Below are positions 23,032 through 31,151 of a stretch of DNA of 42,899 bases, piece after piece. Both the position numbers and the translations under genes were made by a program. Source of the stretch: an uncultured Prevotella sp. GTDB lineage: Bacteria; Bacteroidota; Bacteroidia; Bacteroidales; Bacteroidaceae. The stretch is from NCBI GenBank assembly GCA_905211345.1, contig CAJMAO010000007.1, positions 1-42,899 of the forward strand, read 5' to 3'. The notes beneath the pieces were generated by a model. That model was not told where the DNA came from, did not search any database, and was given only the letters and a program-made list of their open reading frames with translations. Position 1 is the first letter of the stretch. Each line of letters begins with the position of its first letter.

Positions 23032-24450
23032 TTACTCAAAGGCTCCCATGCGCAGCATGTCGACTTCTTTTTCCGTAAGGAAACGCCAGTCGCCGCGGCG
23101 CAGGTTCTTCTTCGTCAGTCCGGCGAACAGAACACGGTCGAGCTTAACCACGCGATAACCAAGGTGCTCGAAGATGCGGCGCACTATGCGGTTCTTGCCG
23201 CTGTGTATCTCGATGCCTACTTGGCTCTTGTCCGTAGGGCTTGCGTATTCAATGGCATCGGCGTGTATTTCGCCGTCTTCAAGCGTGATGCCGGTGGCTA
23301 TCTGTTGCATGTCGTGGGCGGTGACGTTCTTGTCAAGGAACACGTGATACACCTTTTTCTTCAGGAACTGCGGGTGGGTCAGCTTGCTGGCAAGGTCGCC
23401 GTCGTTGGTCAGAAGCAGCACTCCGGTGGTGTTGCGGTCAAGACGTCCCACGGGATAGATGCGCTCCGGGCAGGCTCCCTTTACCAAGTCCATTACCGTT
23501 TTGCGCTGTTGCGGGTCGTCGCTGGTGGTCACCGTGTCCTTAGGTTTGTTGAGAAGCACGTACACTTTCTTCTCCATCTTTACCGGTTGGTCGTGGAATT
23601 TCACCTCGTCGGTGCGCAAAACCTTTGTCCCCAGTTCGGTTACGACTTTGCCGTTGACCGTCACCACGCCAGCCTGTATGAATTCGTCGGCCTCGCGGCG
23701 GCTGCATATTCCGGCGTTGGCAAGGAACTTGTTCAGGCGCACGGGCACTGTCGGGTCGATGTGTTCTTCCTTATATTCAATGCGTTTCTTAAGACTGTAC
23801 TTTGCGTTAGGGTCATAGTCGGGCGTGCGCTGGCGGTTGTAGCCCTGACGGTTGTATCCCTGTTGGCGCGGCTGCCCGTATTGGTTGCGCTGGTATCCGC
23901 CGCGGTTGTATCCTTGTTGGCGCGGCTGATAGCCGCCTTCTCCTTGATTGGCGTTGTAGCGCGGGCGGTAGCCTGTCTGCGGCCTTTGCCCGTATTGGTT
24001 CTGGCGCGGCTGGTAGCCGCCTTCTCCGTCTTTGTTGATGCGTGGGCGGTATCCCGTCTGCGGCCTCTGTCCGTATTGGCTCTGGCGCGGCTGGTAGCCG
24101 TCCTCGCCGTCGTTGTTGTAACGTGGGCGGTATCCCGTTTGCGGCCTTTGCTGATAGCTTTGGCGCGGCTGGTAGCCACCTTGGCGGTCGCTGTTGTAGC
24201 GCGGCCGGTAAGGACGCTGCCCCATGTCCTGCTGTTGCAGGCCGGCACCGAAGCCTTCCGGGCGGAATCCTCCCTCATCTTTGTTGTAACTCCTGTTAGG
24301 CGTATAGGCGCGCTGAACCTTTATTCTCGGGCGCATCGGCCTGTCGCCTCTCTGATTGTTAAAGCCTTCTGTCTGCTTGTAGCCCTCACGGCTGCCCTCG
24401 GTTTGTCCGGCAGACAAATTCTCGTTTTTGTTTTCCAATTCTTCTGACAT
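23032..24450 (-). CDS. RluB/RsuA-family pseudouridine synthase with long disordered Arg/Gln/Tyr-rich head
   Basis: The C-terminal half is a standard RsuA-family enzyme that converts a uridine in rRNA to pseudouridine. It has an S4 RNA-binding domain (about 236-283, VRLNKFLANAGICSRREADEFI) and a catalytic domain with GRLDRNTTGVLLLTNDG, where D338 is the catalytic Asp. The N-terminal 215 residues are low complexity, with three to four near-identical repeats of about 27 residues built from GYQPRQxQYGQRPQTGYRPR. This basic, Tyr/Gln/Arg-rich region lacks hydrophobic residues and is probably disordered and RNA-binding. Similar extensions occur in Bacteroidota homologues, but length varies. RluB (large subunit) is a better guess than RsuA. 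Confidence 0.9.
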   Translation of the reverse strand: MSEELENKNENLSAGQTEGSREGYKQTEGFNNQRGDRPMRPRIKVQRAYTPNRSYNKDEGGFRPEGFGAGLQQQDMGQRPYRPRYNSDRQGGYQPRQSYQQRPQTGYRPRYNNDGEDGYQPRQSQYGQRPQTGYRPRINKDGEGGYQPRQNQYGQRPQTGYRPRYNANQGEGGYQPRQQGYNRGGYQRNQYGQPRQQGYNRQGYNRQRTPDYDPNAKYSLKKRIEYKEEHIDPTVPVRLNKFLANAGICSRREADEFIQAGVVTVNGKVVTELGTKVLRTDEVKFHDQPVKMEKKVYVLLNKPKDTVTTSDDPQQRKTVMDLVKGACPERIYPVGRLDRNTTGVLLLTNDGDLASKLTHPQFLKKKVYHVFLDKNVTAHDMQQIATGITLEDGEIHADAIEYASPTDKSQVGIEIHSGKNRIVRRIFEHLGYRVVKLDRVLFAGLTKKNLRRGDWRFLTEKEVDMLRMGAFE

Positions 24451-24492
24451 AATTCTTTTTGTTAATGCCTCACGGCGGTTAGTATTTCTGAC

Positions 24493-24581
24493 AATTAAGA
24501 GTTAAGAATTAAGAATTAAGAAAAATTGCTTTGGTGTCATCCTAATCGTTTTCTTAATTCTTAACTCTTAATTCTTAATTC
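24493..24581. repeat. Heptamer hairpin (copy C) between purB and the pseudouridine synthase gene
   Basis: The left arm (24493-24525) is tandem TTAAGAG/TTAAGAA heptamers; the right arm (24549-24581) is the inverted copy with TTCTTAA/CTCTTAA. The arms pair almost perfectly over about 30 bases. Confidence 0.75.
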
Positions 24582-24586
24582 AATCT

Positions 24587-25933
24587 TTACATTCCCGTAT
24601 AGTTGTGCGGCGTTATGGCCATTAGCTCGGCCTTCACGCTGTCGCTTACGTTCAGTTCGTTTATAAATTCGTGTATTGTTTCTTCCGTCATTTTCTTGTT
24701 TGTGCGCGTAAGGGCCTTCAACGCCTCGTAGGGGTGCGGATAGGCTTCGCGGCGGAGTATGGTCTGTATGGCCTCGGCCACAACGGCCCACATGTCATCA
24801 AGGTCGGCGTTGAGCTTCTCTTCGTTGAGGATGAGCTTGCGCAGGCCCTTCAGCGTGCTCTGCACGGCTATCATGCCGTGGCCGAGGGGCACGCCTACGT
24901 TGCGCAGCACGGTCGAGTCGGTAAGGTCGCGCTGCAGGCGGCTTACGGGCAGCTTGGCGGCAAGGAACTGCAGTATTGCGTTGGCAATGCCGAGGTTGCC
25001 CTCGCTGTTCTCGAAGTCGATGGGGTTGACCTTATGGGGCATTGCGCTCGAGCCTACCTCGCCGGCCTTGATCTTCTGCTTGAAGTACTCCATCGAGATG
25101 TACATCCAGAAGTCGCGGTCGAGGTCGATGATTATCGTGTTGATGCGGCGCAGGGCGTCGAAGATGGCGCCGAGGTTGTCGTAGTTGCTGATTTGGGTTG
25201 TCCACTGCTCGCGCTTCAGTCCAAGCTTCTCGCTTACGAACTTGTCGCCGAAGGCCTTCCAGTCGTAGGCCGGATAGGCTACGTGGTGGGCGTTATAGTT
25301 GCCCGTGGCGCCGCCGAACTTAGCCGTAACGGGGCACTCCTCGAGCTGGCGCAGCTGCTCGGTGAGGCGGTAGACGAACACCATCACCTCCTTGCCCAGG
25401 CGCGTGGGCGAGGCCGGCTGGCCGTGGGTCTTGGCGAGCATGGGCACGTCTTTCCACTCGTCGGCATACTCCTTGAGTTGCTGTATCAGCTCCTTGAGCA
25501 GGGGGACGTACACCTCGTCGAGGGCCTCTTTAACCGAAAGGGGCACAGAGGTGTTGTTGATGTCCTGCGAAGTGAGGCCGAAGTGGATGAACTCCTTGTA
25601 TTTGTCGAGTCCGCCGATGGCGTCAAACTGTTCCTTTATATAATATTCCACTGCCTTTACGTCGTGGTTGGTCGTAGCCTCAATCTCTTTCACGCGGGCT
25701 GCTCCCTGCTCGTCGAACTTCAGGTAGATGTCGCGCAGGCGCGGAGCCAGCGACAGGTCGAAGTCCTTCAGCTGCGGCAGGGGAAGCTCGCAAAGCGCGA
25801 TGAAATATTCTATCTCAACACGTATGCGGTAACGTATGAGGGCATACTCAGAAAAATATGCGGCTAACGGAGCCGTCTTTGACCTATAACGCCCGTCAAT
25901 CGGCGAAATGGCCGTAAGCAAATCCAAATCCAT
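24587..25933 (-). CDS. purB: Adenylosuccinate lyase
   Basis: PurB releases fumarate from SAICAR and from adenylosuccinate in purine synthesis. The 448-residue protein shows the fumarase/aspartase superfamily signature GSSAMPHKVNPIDFENSEGN, with the catalytic Ser in the mobile loop, plus EIEATTNHDVKAVEYYIK and TSQDINNTSVPL with the conserved substrate-binding residues. The frame extends to 25990, but MRSNQFKLLILQPLIRIIF is not PurB-like. The ATG at 25933 gives MDLDLLTAISPIDGRYR, the usual start. A minus-strand -7 box just upstream supports this choice. Confidence 0.96.
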   Translation of the reverse strand: MDLDLLTAISPIDGRYRSKTAPLAAYFSEYALIRYRIRVEIEYFIALCELPLPQLKDFDLSLAPRLRDIYLKFDEQGAARVKEIEATTNHDVKAVEYYIKEQFDAIGGLDKYKEFIHFGLTSQDINNTSVPLSVKEALDEVYVPLLKELIQQLKEYADEWKDVPMLAKTHGQPASPTRLGKEVMVFVYRLTEQLRQLEECPVTAKFGGATGNYNAHHVAYPAYDWKAFGDKFVSEKLGLKREQWTTQISNYDNLGAIFDALRRINTIIIDLDRDFWMYISMEYFKQKIKAGEVGSSAMPHKVNPIDFENSEGNLGIANAILQFLAAKLPVSRLQRDLTDSTVLRNVGVPLGHGMIAVQSTLKGLRKLILNEEKLNADLDDMWAVVAEAIQTILRREAYPHPYEALKALTRTNKKMTEETIHEFINELNVSDSVKAELMAITPHNYTGM

Positions 25934-25957
25934 AAATATAATACGTATTAACGGCTG

Positions 25958-25965
25958 CAAAATTA
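25958..25965 (-). promoter_or_regulatory. Candidate -7 box for purB
   Basis: The minus-strand sequence is TAATTTTG, 25 bases before the chosen ATG and downstream of the rejected one. Confidence 0.4.
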
Positions 25966-26153
25966 ATAATTTAAATTGATTCGAGCGCACGCAGACGTTA
26001 TAAATATTCGCCGCTTAAGGCTTTTTAAGCCCCGGCACGGCCTTAGCGGCGGAACAAGGCACGAACAGCTTGGCGTCAAAACGTAACACTTTGTATTTCA
26101 AGATGTTACATACAAAGTCGCAAATGGTAACTCTTTCAGGCGTTTGCTTGTTT

Positions 26154-28019
26154 CTAAAAATCATAGAAACGTTCGTCTTGTTGGTCCATATCCAAGCCAT
26201 CATCATAATATCTCCAATCGCATGCATCTACCGAATCATCAGAAAGACTTTCTTCTTCATCGTATTCAATCTCACCAAGATAATGAAAATCTTTATAACC
26301 AGGATACCAAAAACTATCATCGCCGTAATTACGGGGAATGTGTTTCCAATACTGTGCTATCAATGCTTTATGTTTATCGTTCATATCAAAAGAACTCCAA
26401 CCATCTAACAAATTAAGAGTTTCCCTGTAATTTAATAAGTTAGGAACTTCCCCACCAACTAATATATTAGAAGGATATAACAAATCATATAACTCAGACC
26501 CTGTTATTTTTGCCACCTCCTCTTGACGAATAGTATCTTTATCGAAATTCATTAAAAAGCATTGACACTGATATTGGGCTTCTTCTATACATTTAATTTT
26601 AAACCCTATAGCTATATTATCGTATGGATTAGTAATCAAATCAAATTGCGGTTCCAGCAATTCTTTCTCAACATTCCTTATACCTACTAAGCCATTTTCA
26701 TTTTGTACAAAAAGCAACCCATTATTTATCATTGATCTTATATCTTTATATGTTGGAGCAATAACCATTCGCTCATTGCAAAAAATAATTCCCTTCAATC
26801 GCACTTCCGAACAGTCTGCCATCACTTTTTTTTCATTTGTACAGTACACAACAACGCTATCATTTATAAAGTAAGCCGAACGAATACTACACCCCTTTAT
26901 TATCTTATCATCATCACTATATCTTTTTCCTTTATCCAATTTGGGAGTTTCACCTATAAGCAAGCCTTCACCTATGGGCAAATGATTACATAAAAAAATT
27001 TCATACTCTATTTCTTCACGAGTTTCATTTATTAAATGTCTTGGAATAAACGATCTCAGATCTTTATCAACAACAACAGAACACATTTTGTCACATATTA
27101 ATTCTTTTACTAATTCTTCACCACATTCAAAGTCTGTTTCTAAAAAATAATTTGTTTTCCAATAAGATTTAACGACTATTCCAAAATAAAAAATAAAATA
27201 ATTGGTTCTGATTCGACAATTATTAAATCCTCCTATAATCATAGAGCCGTATAAATCATATAAATCATATGTTCCATAATACCGATCATTAAACTCACAA
27301 CAATTACCATATTCATATTCATCATCTCCTGCAATAAAATACCCGTTATTATAATGGATAGCATGATACTTTACAGGTATTATCTCTTTGCCTTGCCAAT
27401 CGTAGCATCCCCATATTCCATTCAAGGTACTATCAGGATCAGTTTCTTCCATAGCCCCAAAATTCACATAAACATAGTCCCAATTTCCACTTCTTTCTAT
27501 TTTAGAATATATTGTAGGGATTACTTCCCTTCCATCGAAATCCACCAACCCCTTACGGAGAGTATCCGCATCCTCTACAAGTATCAAACTTCTACACAAC
27601 ATATTATTAGAAACACTTTTTAAAGGCTCTACTATTGGTATTGGATTATTATATTTTATCCGAAAAATCTCCTTTCCTGATGAATCAACAACTCCCCACC
27701 TATTTCCCAATAGGACGTTATACCTATTTTTATTAGCTTCTACTCTTTTTTCAAATTTATCATAAATAAAAGGAATAATATCCCAACCTTCTAAACTTAC
27801 CACACCATATTTTCCATCATGCATACAAAGCAATCTATCATTCTCCAAAGAAACAATTTGTACCTCAGACCAAATGGCATAGCAATCAGCATCATAATCA
27901 TCTACTACTACAAACAAGTCTTCATCCATCTTGGCTGAATAAAAATTCATATTATCAATCTTAAATAGATGATGATATTCTGATGCAGAATAGGATTTAG
28001 GAAACAAAGGTTTATTCAT
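26154..28019 (-). CDS. WG-repeat protein in an AT-rich island
   Basis: The 621-residue protein has no signal peptide or membrane helix. WG-type beta repeats are visible: YGVVSLEGWDIIPFIYDKF (71-89), WGVVDSSGKEIFRIKY (108-123), KGLVDFDGREVIPTIYSKI (156-174), WGCYDWQGKEIIPVKYHAI (203-221), and a weaker one near EKELLEPQFDLI. The tail is very acidic (EIEYDEEESLSDDSVDACDWRYYDDGLDMDQQDERFYDF). WG repeats form propeller-like scaffolds of unknown function. The gene is strikingly AT-rich: two 60-base lines counted by hand have 14 and 18 G+C, against 35 in a purB line. This suggests recent acquisition, and it stands alone between host genes. It could belong to a toxin-immunity or defence setting, but no partner gene is present. 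Confidence 0.78.
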   Translation of the reverse strand: MNKPLFPKSYSASEYHHLFKIDNMNFYSAKMDEDLFVVVDDYDADCYAIWSEVQIVSLENDRLLCMHDGKYGVVSLEGWDIIPFIYDKFEKRVEANKNRYNVLLGNRWGVVDSSGKEIFRIKYNNPIPIVEPLKSVSNNMLCRSLILVEDADTLRKGLVDFDGREVIPTIYSKIERSGNWDYVYVNFGAMEETDPDSTLNGIWGCYDWQGKEIIPVKYHAIHYNNGYFIAGDDEYEYGNCCEFNDRYYGTYDLYDLYGSMIIGGFNNCRIRTNYFIFYFGIVVKSYWKTNYFLETDFECGEELVKELICDKMCSVVVDKDLRSFIPRHLINETREEIEYEIFLCNHLPIGEGLLIGETPKLDKGKRYSDDDKIIKGCSIRSAYFINDSVVVYCTNEKKVMADCSEVRLKGIIFCNERMVIAPTYKDIRSMINNGLLFVQNENGLVGIRNVEKELLEPQFDLITNPYDNIAIGFKIKCIEEAQYQCQCFLMNFDKDTIRQEEVAKITGSELYDLLYPSNILVGGEVPNLLNYRETLNLLDGWSSFDMNDKHKALIAQYWKHIPRNYGDDSFWYPGYKDFHYLGEIEYDEEESLSDDSVDACDWRYYDDGLDMDQQDERFYDF

Positions 28020-28044
28020 GATTATTCTTATTTTTATCTTTATA

Positions 28045-28052
28045 CAAAGATA
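28045..28052 (-). promoter_or_regulatory. Candidate -7 box for the WG-repeat gene
   Basis: The minus-strand sequence is TATCTTTG, 26 bases upstream of the ATG. A host-type promoter is therefore present despite foreign base composition. Confidence 0.4.
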
Positions 28053-28252
28053 ATAAATATATTACAATTAAGTTCATCAATTCATTAAAATCTTTCCCAA
28101 AGTATTCACGCCATCTAATTTACCTATTTAATAAACTGTCATATTGTAATAAAAGTATCAGAACAATGAATACTTACTCTGCCTCTCTACTCTTTATGAA
28201 TTGTCAAACACATTGTTTTTCATTAGCAATCCATCTGATAATAAATATGTTT

Positions 28253-28340
28253 TCCAAAGGCCATGTTTGGCGTTGTAAAACGCCATCAATCACAACGCAA
28301 AAGACCGTCAATTACAACGCGAAACACGGCCTTTTGCAAC
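28253..28340. repeat. Four-unit 22-bp intergenic array (copy 6)
   Basis: Units start at 28253, 28275, 28297 and 28319. Units 3 and 4 pair at 11 of 12 positions (GCAAAAGACCGT with ACGGCCTTTTGC). Units 1 and 2 share a GGCGTT/AACGCC hairpin. It marks the boundary between the AT-rich island and GC-richer DNA. Confidence 0.82.
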
Positions 28341-28354
28341 ACACACAGCGACAG

Positions 28355-28687
28355 TCAGTGGGCCGACATCTTTGAGAACAGGTTGACAACCACCACTCCG
28401 GCGACGATGAGCGACAATCCGATGACGGCCGGAAGGTCGGGCGTCTGCTTGAATACCACCATGCCCACAACCGTGACGAGCACTATGCCGGCGGCCGACC
28501 AGATGGCGTAAGCCACGCCTACGGGGATGGTGCGCAGCGCGAAACTTAGGAAATAGAACGCCGCCGCATAGCCTACGACCGTAGCAACCGACGGCCAAAG
28601 GCGCGTAAACTGCTCCGACATTTTCAGCGACGTGGTGGCTACCGTTTCGGCGATTATCGCCAGGGCGAGAAATACAAAGTTGTTCAT
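28355..28687 (-). CDS. Small multidrug resistance (SMR) family transporter
   Basis: The 110-residue, four-helix membrane protein matches EmrE/QacE-type antiporters that exchange protons for cationic compounds such as quaternary ammonium or guanidinium. The essential E14 (AIIAETVATTSLK) and W63 (AYAIWSAAGI) are at the family positions, as is GVAYAIW in helix 3. It has no SMR partner beside it, so it probably forms a homodimer. Whether it exports drugs (EmrE-like) or guanidinium (Gdx-like) is not decided by what I can see. Confidence 0.92.
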   Translation of the reverse strand: MNNFVFLALAIIAETVATTSLKMSEQFTRLWPSVATVVGYAAAFYFLSFALRTIPVGVAYAIWSAAGIVLVTVVGMVVFKQTPDLPAVIGLSLIVAGVVVVNLFSKMSAH

Positions 28688-28845
28688 ATGCGTATGTTTT
28701 TAATCAGTTTTACAGCGTAAAGGTACTGAAAATAATGCGCAACGGCAAATTTACGGGCGCCGCGCGGGCGCATCTTTTACAAGAATTTAACTGTGCGGCG
28801 TGCGTGATTTTAACAAAAGTTTTATGATTTCACGCCGAAATTTAG

Positions 28846-28853
28846 TAAGTTTG
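28846..28853 (+). promoter_or_regulatory. Candidate -7 box for the ACT-domain gene
   Basis: TAAGTTTG matches TANNTTTG. It rules out in-frame ATGs at 28800 and 28824 and supports a start at 28908. Confidence 0.45.
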
Positions 28854-28907
28854 CGGATGCGGAACATACCGCGCGAAACAACGACATTCACACAAAACAA
28901 TATTGCC

Positions 28908-29333
28908 ATGTTAGCAAAACAATTATCAGTGTTCCTCGAGAACAAGTCGGGCCAGCTGACCGAGGCTGCCGAAATATTGGGCCGAGCCGGCGTCAACCTG
29001 TCGGCGATGAGCATTGCCGACAACTCTGACTTCGGCATACTGCGCTGCATCGTGTCTGACCCGGAGGCGGCGAAACGCGCCCTCGAGGCGGCAAACTTCA
29101 CCGTCCGCGTGAGCGACGTGATAGGTTTCACCTGTCCCAACACGAGCGGGGCGCTGGCCGTCGTGCTCGAATACCTGTCGGAAAGAGGGGTGTTCATAGA
29201 GTATATGTACTCGTTCGCCTGCGGCGACGTGGCCCATATAGTAATCCGTCCGACCGATCTTGATAGCTGCGAGCGCATACTGGCCGAGAAGAAGGTTGAC
29301 CTCATGGCCGCCAGCGAGCTGTACCGCCTGTGA
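28908..29333 (+). CDS. Tandem ACT-domain protein
   Basis: The 141-residue cytoplasmic protein consists of two ACT domains (MLAKQLSVFLENKSGQLTEAAEILGRAGVNLSAMSIADNSDFGILRCIV and NTSGALAVVLEYLSERGVFIEYMYSFACGDVAHIVIRPTD). ACT domains bind small ligands, usually amino acids, in regulatory proteins. In Bacteroidota such proteins often accompany a phenylacetate-CoA ligase-like gene; none is in the window beside it, so its target is unknown. The start at 28908 follows from the promoter and from where ACT similarity begins. A possible GGCGCG/CGCGCC terminator lies at 29383-29412. Confidence 0.85.
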   Translation: MLAKQLSVFLENKSGQLTEAAEILGRAGVNLSAMSIADNSDFGILRCIVSDPEAAKRALEAANFTVRVSDVIGFTCPNTSGALAVVLEYLSERGVFIEYMYSFACGDVAHIVIRPTDLDSCERILAEKKVDLMAASELYRL

Positions 29334-29382
29334 CGGTTGGCGGCGGTCGTTTGCGTGTTAGGGTAACGGGCGGGTCTGTGGT

Positions 29383-29412
29383 GGCGCGGTCGTAGGAGCG
29401 CGCCGTGCTTTT
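29383..29412 (+). terminator. Possible terminator after the ACT-domain gene
   Basis: GGCGCG (29383-29388) pairs with CGCGCC (29399-29404), followed by GTGCTTTTTAG. The stem is short but very GC-rich. Confidence 0.4.
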
Positions 29413-29501
29413 TAGTCTTAAAAAAGCGTTGTCGTTCATGCCCGGAAGCAAAATTTTCAGCTTTTTCTGTAATTATATTAGGTATTTACACCGATATTCA
29501 G

Positions 29502-29509
29502 TAATTTTG
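29502..29509 (+). promoter_or_regulatory. Candidate -7 box for tig
   Basis: TAATTTTG matches TANNTTTG, 45 bases upstream of the tig ATG; no good -33 box. Confidence 0.45.
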
Positions 29510-29554
29510 CACCCCATATTTGATAAATATTAAAAATAACATAAACTACCAGAG

Positions 29555-30910
29555 ATGAAAATTTCATTTGAAAATCCTGACAAGGTCAACGGACTGATGA
29601 CTTTGACCGTAGAAGAGGCTGATTATAAGGCAAATGTCGAGAAGACACTGAAAGATTACCGCAAGAAGGCCAATGTGCCGGGATTCCGTCCGGGCATGGT
29701 TCCTATGGGGATGATAAAAAAACAGTTCGGCACTACTGTTAAAGTGGACGAAATCAACAAACTCCTTGGCGAGGAGTTGTACAAATATGTGAAAGACAAC
29801 AACATACAAATGCTGGGCGAACCTCTGCCGTCGGACAAGCAGGAGCCGGTGGACATGGAGAAGGAAGCACCCTACACATTCATGTTCGACATAGCCGTAG
29901 CTCCAGAGTTTAAGGCCGAGCTGACCGACAAGGATACGATAGACCACTATACGATAACCGTTGACGACGACGTGGTAAACCGTCAGGTTGACATGTTCGC
30001 ATCGCGTGCCGGCCACTATGACAAGGTGGAAGAATACAAGGAGCACGACATGCTGAAGGGCGACCTGCGCGAGCTTGACGCCGAGGGCAACACCAAAGAG
30101 GGCGGCATAACCGTTGAAGGAGCCGTGCTTATGCCTGAATATATTAAGGTGGAAGACCAGAAGAAACTGTTTGACGGAGCCAAGCTGGGCGACATCGTGA
30201 CGTTCAACCCGAAGAAGGCTTACCCCGAAAGCGACATCGAAGTGTCTTCACTGCTCAAGATGAAGAAAGAGGAAGTGGCCGACCTGACATCGGATTTCAC
30301 CTTCCAGATAACCGAAATATCGCGCTACGTGAAAGCCGAGGTAAACCAAGAACTGTTCGACCAAGTGTTCGGAAAGGACGCGGTGAAGGACGAGCAGGAG
30401 TTCCGCGCCAAGATAGCCGACGGACTGAAGGCGCAGTTTGCCGTCGACACCGACTTCAAGTTCATACAGGACGTGCGCAAGTACATGGAAGACAAGGTGG
30501 GCGCGCTGACTTATCCTGACGCTCTCCTGAAGCGCATAATGCTCAACAACAACAAGGACAAGGGGCAGGAGTATGTAGACAAGAACTACGACCAGAGCAT
30601 AAAGGAGCTGACATGGCATCTCATCAAGGAGCAGCTCGTGGCCGCCAATGGTGTCAAAATAGAAGACGCCGACATAAAGGAAACTGCGAAGGAGGCCGCC
30701 CGCGCCCAGTTTGCCCAGTACGGAATGAACAACATCCCTGAGGAATACATTGACAACTACGCTACAGACATGCTGAAGAAGAAAGAGTATATCGACTCTT
30801 TCGTAGACCGCAGCATTGACCGCAAGCTCACGGAGGCCCTCAAGAAAGTTGTAAAACTCAACGAGAAAACCGCGACATTGGACGAGTTTAACAAACTGGT
30901 GCAGGGATAA
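29555..30910 (+). CDS. tig: Trigger factor
   Basis: Trigger factor is the ribosome-bound chaperone at the peptide exit tunnel. The 451-residue protein begins with the ribosome-binding domain; its tail-loop signature appears as GFRPGMVP, where E. coli has GFRKGKVP. A diverged FKBP-like middle domain (about 150-240) and the helical chaperone arms follow (NQELFDQVFGKDAVKDEQEFRAKIADGL...). Length fits the family. It heads the tig-clpP-clpX-recQ cluster. A 241-base spacer with a hairpin and its own -7 box separates it from clpP, so clpP may also be transcribed independently. Confidence 0.94.
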   Translation: MKISFENPDKVNGLMTLTVEEADYKANVEKTLKDYRKKANVPGFRPGMVPMGMIKKQFGTTVKVDEINKLLGEELYKYVKDNNIQMLGEPLPSDKQEPVDMEKEAPYTFMFDIAVAPEFKAELTDKDTIDHYTITVDDDVVNRQVDMFASRAGHYDKVEEYKEHDMLKGDLRELDAEGNTKEGGITVEGAVLMPEYIKVEDQKKLFDGAKLGDIVTFNPKKAYPESDIEVSSLLKMKKEEVADLTSDFTFQITEISRYVKAEVNQELFDQVFGKDAVKDEQEFRAKIADGLKAQFAVDTDFKFIQDVRKYMEDKVGALTYPDALLKRIMLNNNKDKGQEYVDKNYDQSIKELTWHLIKEQLVAANGVKIEDADIKETAKEAARAQFAQYGMNNIPEEYIDNYATDMLKKKEYIDSFVDRSIDRKLTEALKKVVKLNEKTATLDEFNKLVQG

Positions 30911-30968
30911 TAAATATTTTTTAGCAAAAAAACTTCCGTAAGATAGGGGAGGTTTCCGACTTTTTTAT

Positions 30969-30976
30969 TAACTTTG
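30969..30976 (+). promoter_or_regulatory. Candidate -7 box for clpP
   Basis: TAACTTTG matches TANNTTTG. It would give a leader of about 170 nt that includes the hairpin at 30991-31019. Confidence 0.4.
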
Positions 30977-30990
30977 TTCCGAATGAACAG

Positions 30991-31019
30991 GCGAAAAGGG
31001 TCGGTAACCTCCTTTTCGC
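30991..31019 (+). other. Hairpin in the clpP leader
   Basis: GCGAAAAGG (30991-30999) and CCTTTTCGC (31011-31019) form a perfect 9-bp stem with an 11-nt loop. There is no T tract after it, so it is more likely a leader structure than a terminator. Confidence 0.5.
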
Positions 31020-31151
31020 ATAATATAGTAATAGGTGGAAAATGCAAGGCGCACGGAGGCGTTTGCCAATATTGTATGGCAGTTCCGGCGGAATGAAAGC
31101 CCTGAAGGCGATTATTCATTTTTCATTATTCATTATTTATTAAATATATAG

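Larger units (their letters stand above)
28020..28354. other. Intergenic region between the SMR pump and WG-repeat genes
   Basis: The right-hand edge of the AT-rich island (to about 28250) gives way to the 22-bp-unit array at 28253-28340. No gene is convincing. Confidence 0.5.

Noticed and set aside
23026..24447. 473-codon open frame opposite the pseudouridine synthase
   Set aside because: Its Leu/Val/Ala repeats are the reverse reading of the Arg/Gln/Tyr repeats of the real gene.
24671..25867. 398-codon open frame opposite purB
   Set aside because: Antisense shadow; composition (Val/Leu/His-rich) is typical of reverse-complement reading.
26154..28019. WG-repeat gene as part of a toxin-immunity or defence system
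   Set aside because: No toxin, nuclease, restriction or effector gene lies beside it, so the assignment would be guesswork.
28166..28375. 69-codon open frame near the SMR gene
   Set aside because: It runs through array copy 6 and into the antisense of the SMR gene.
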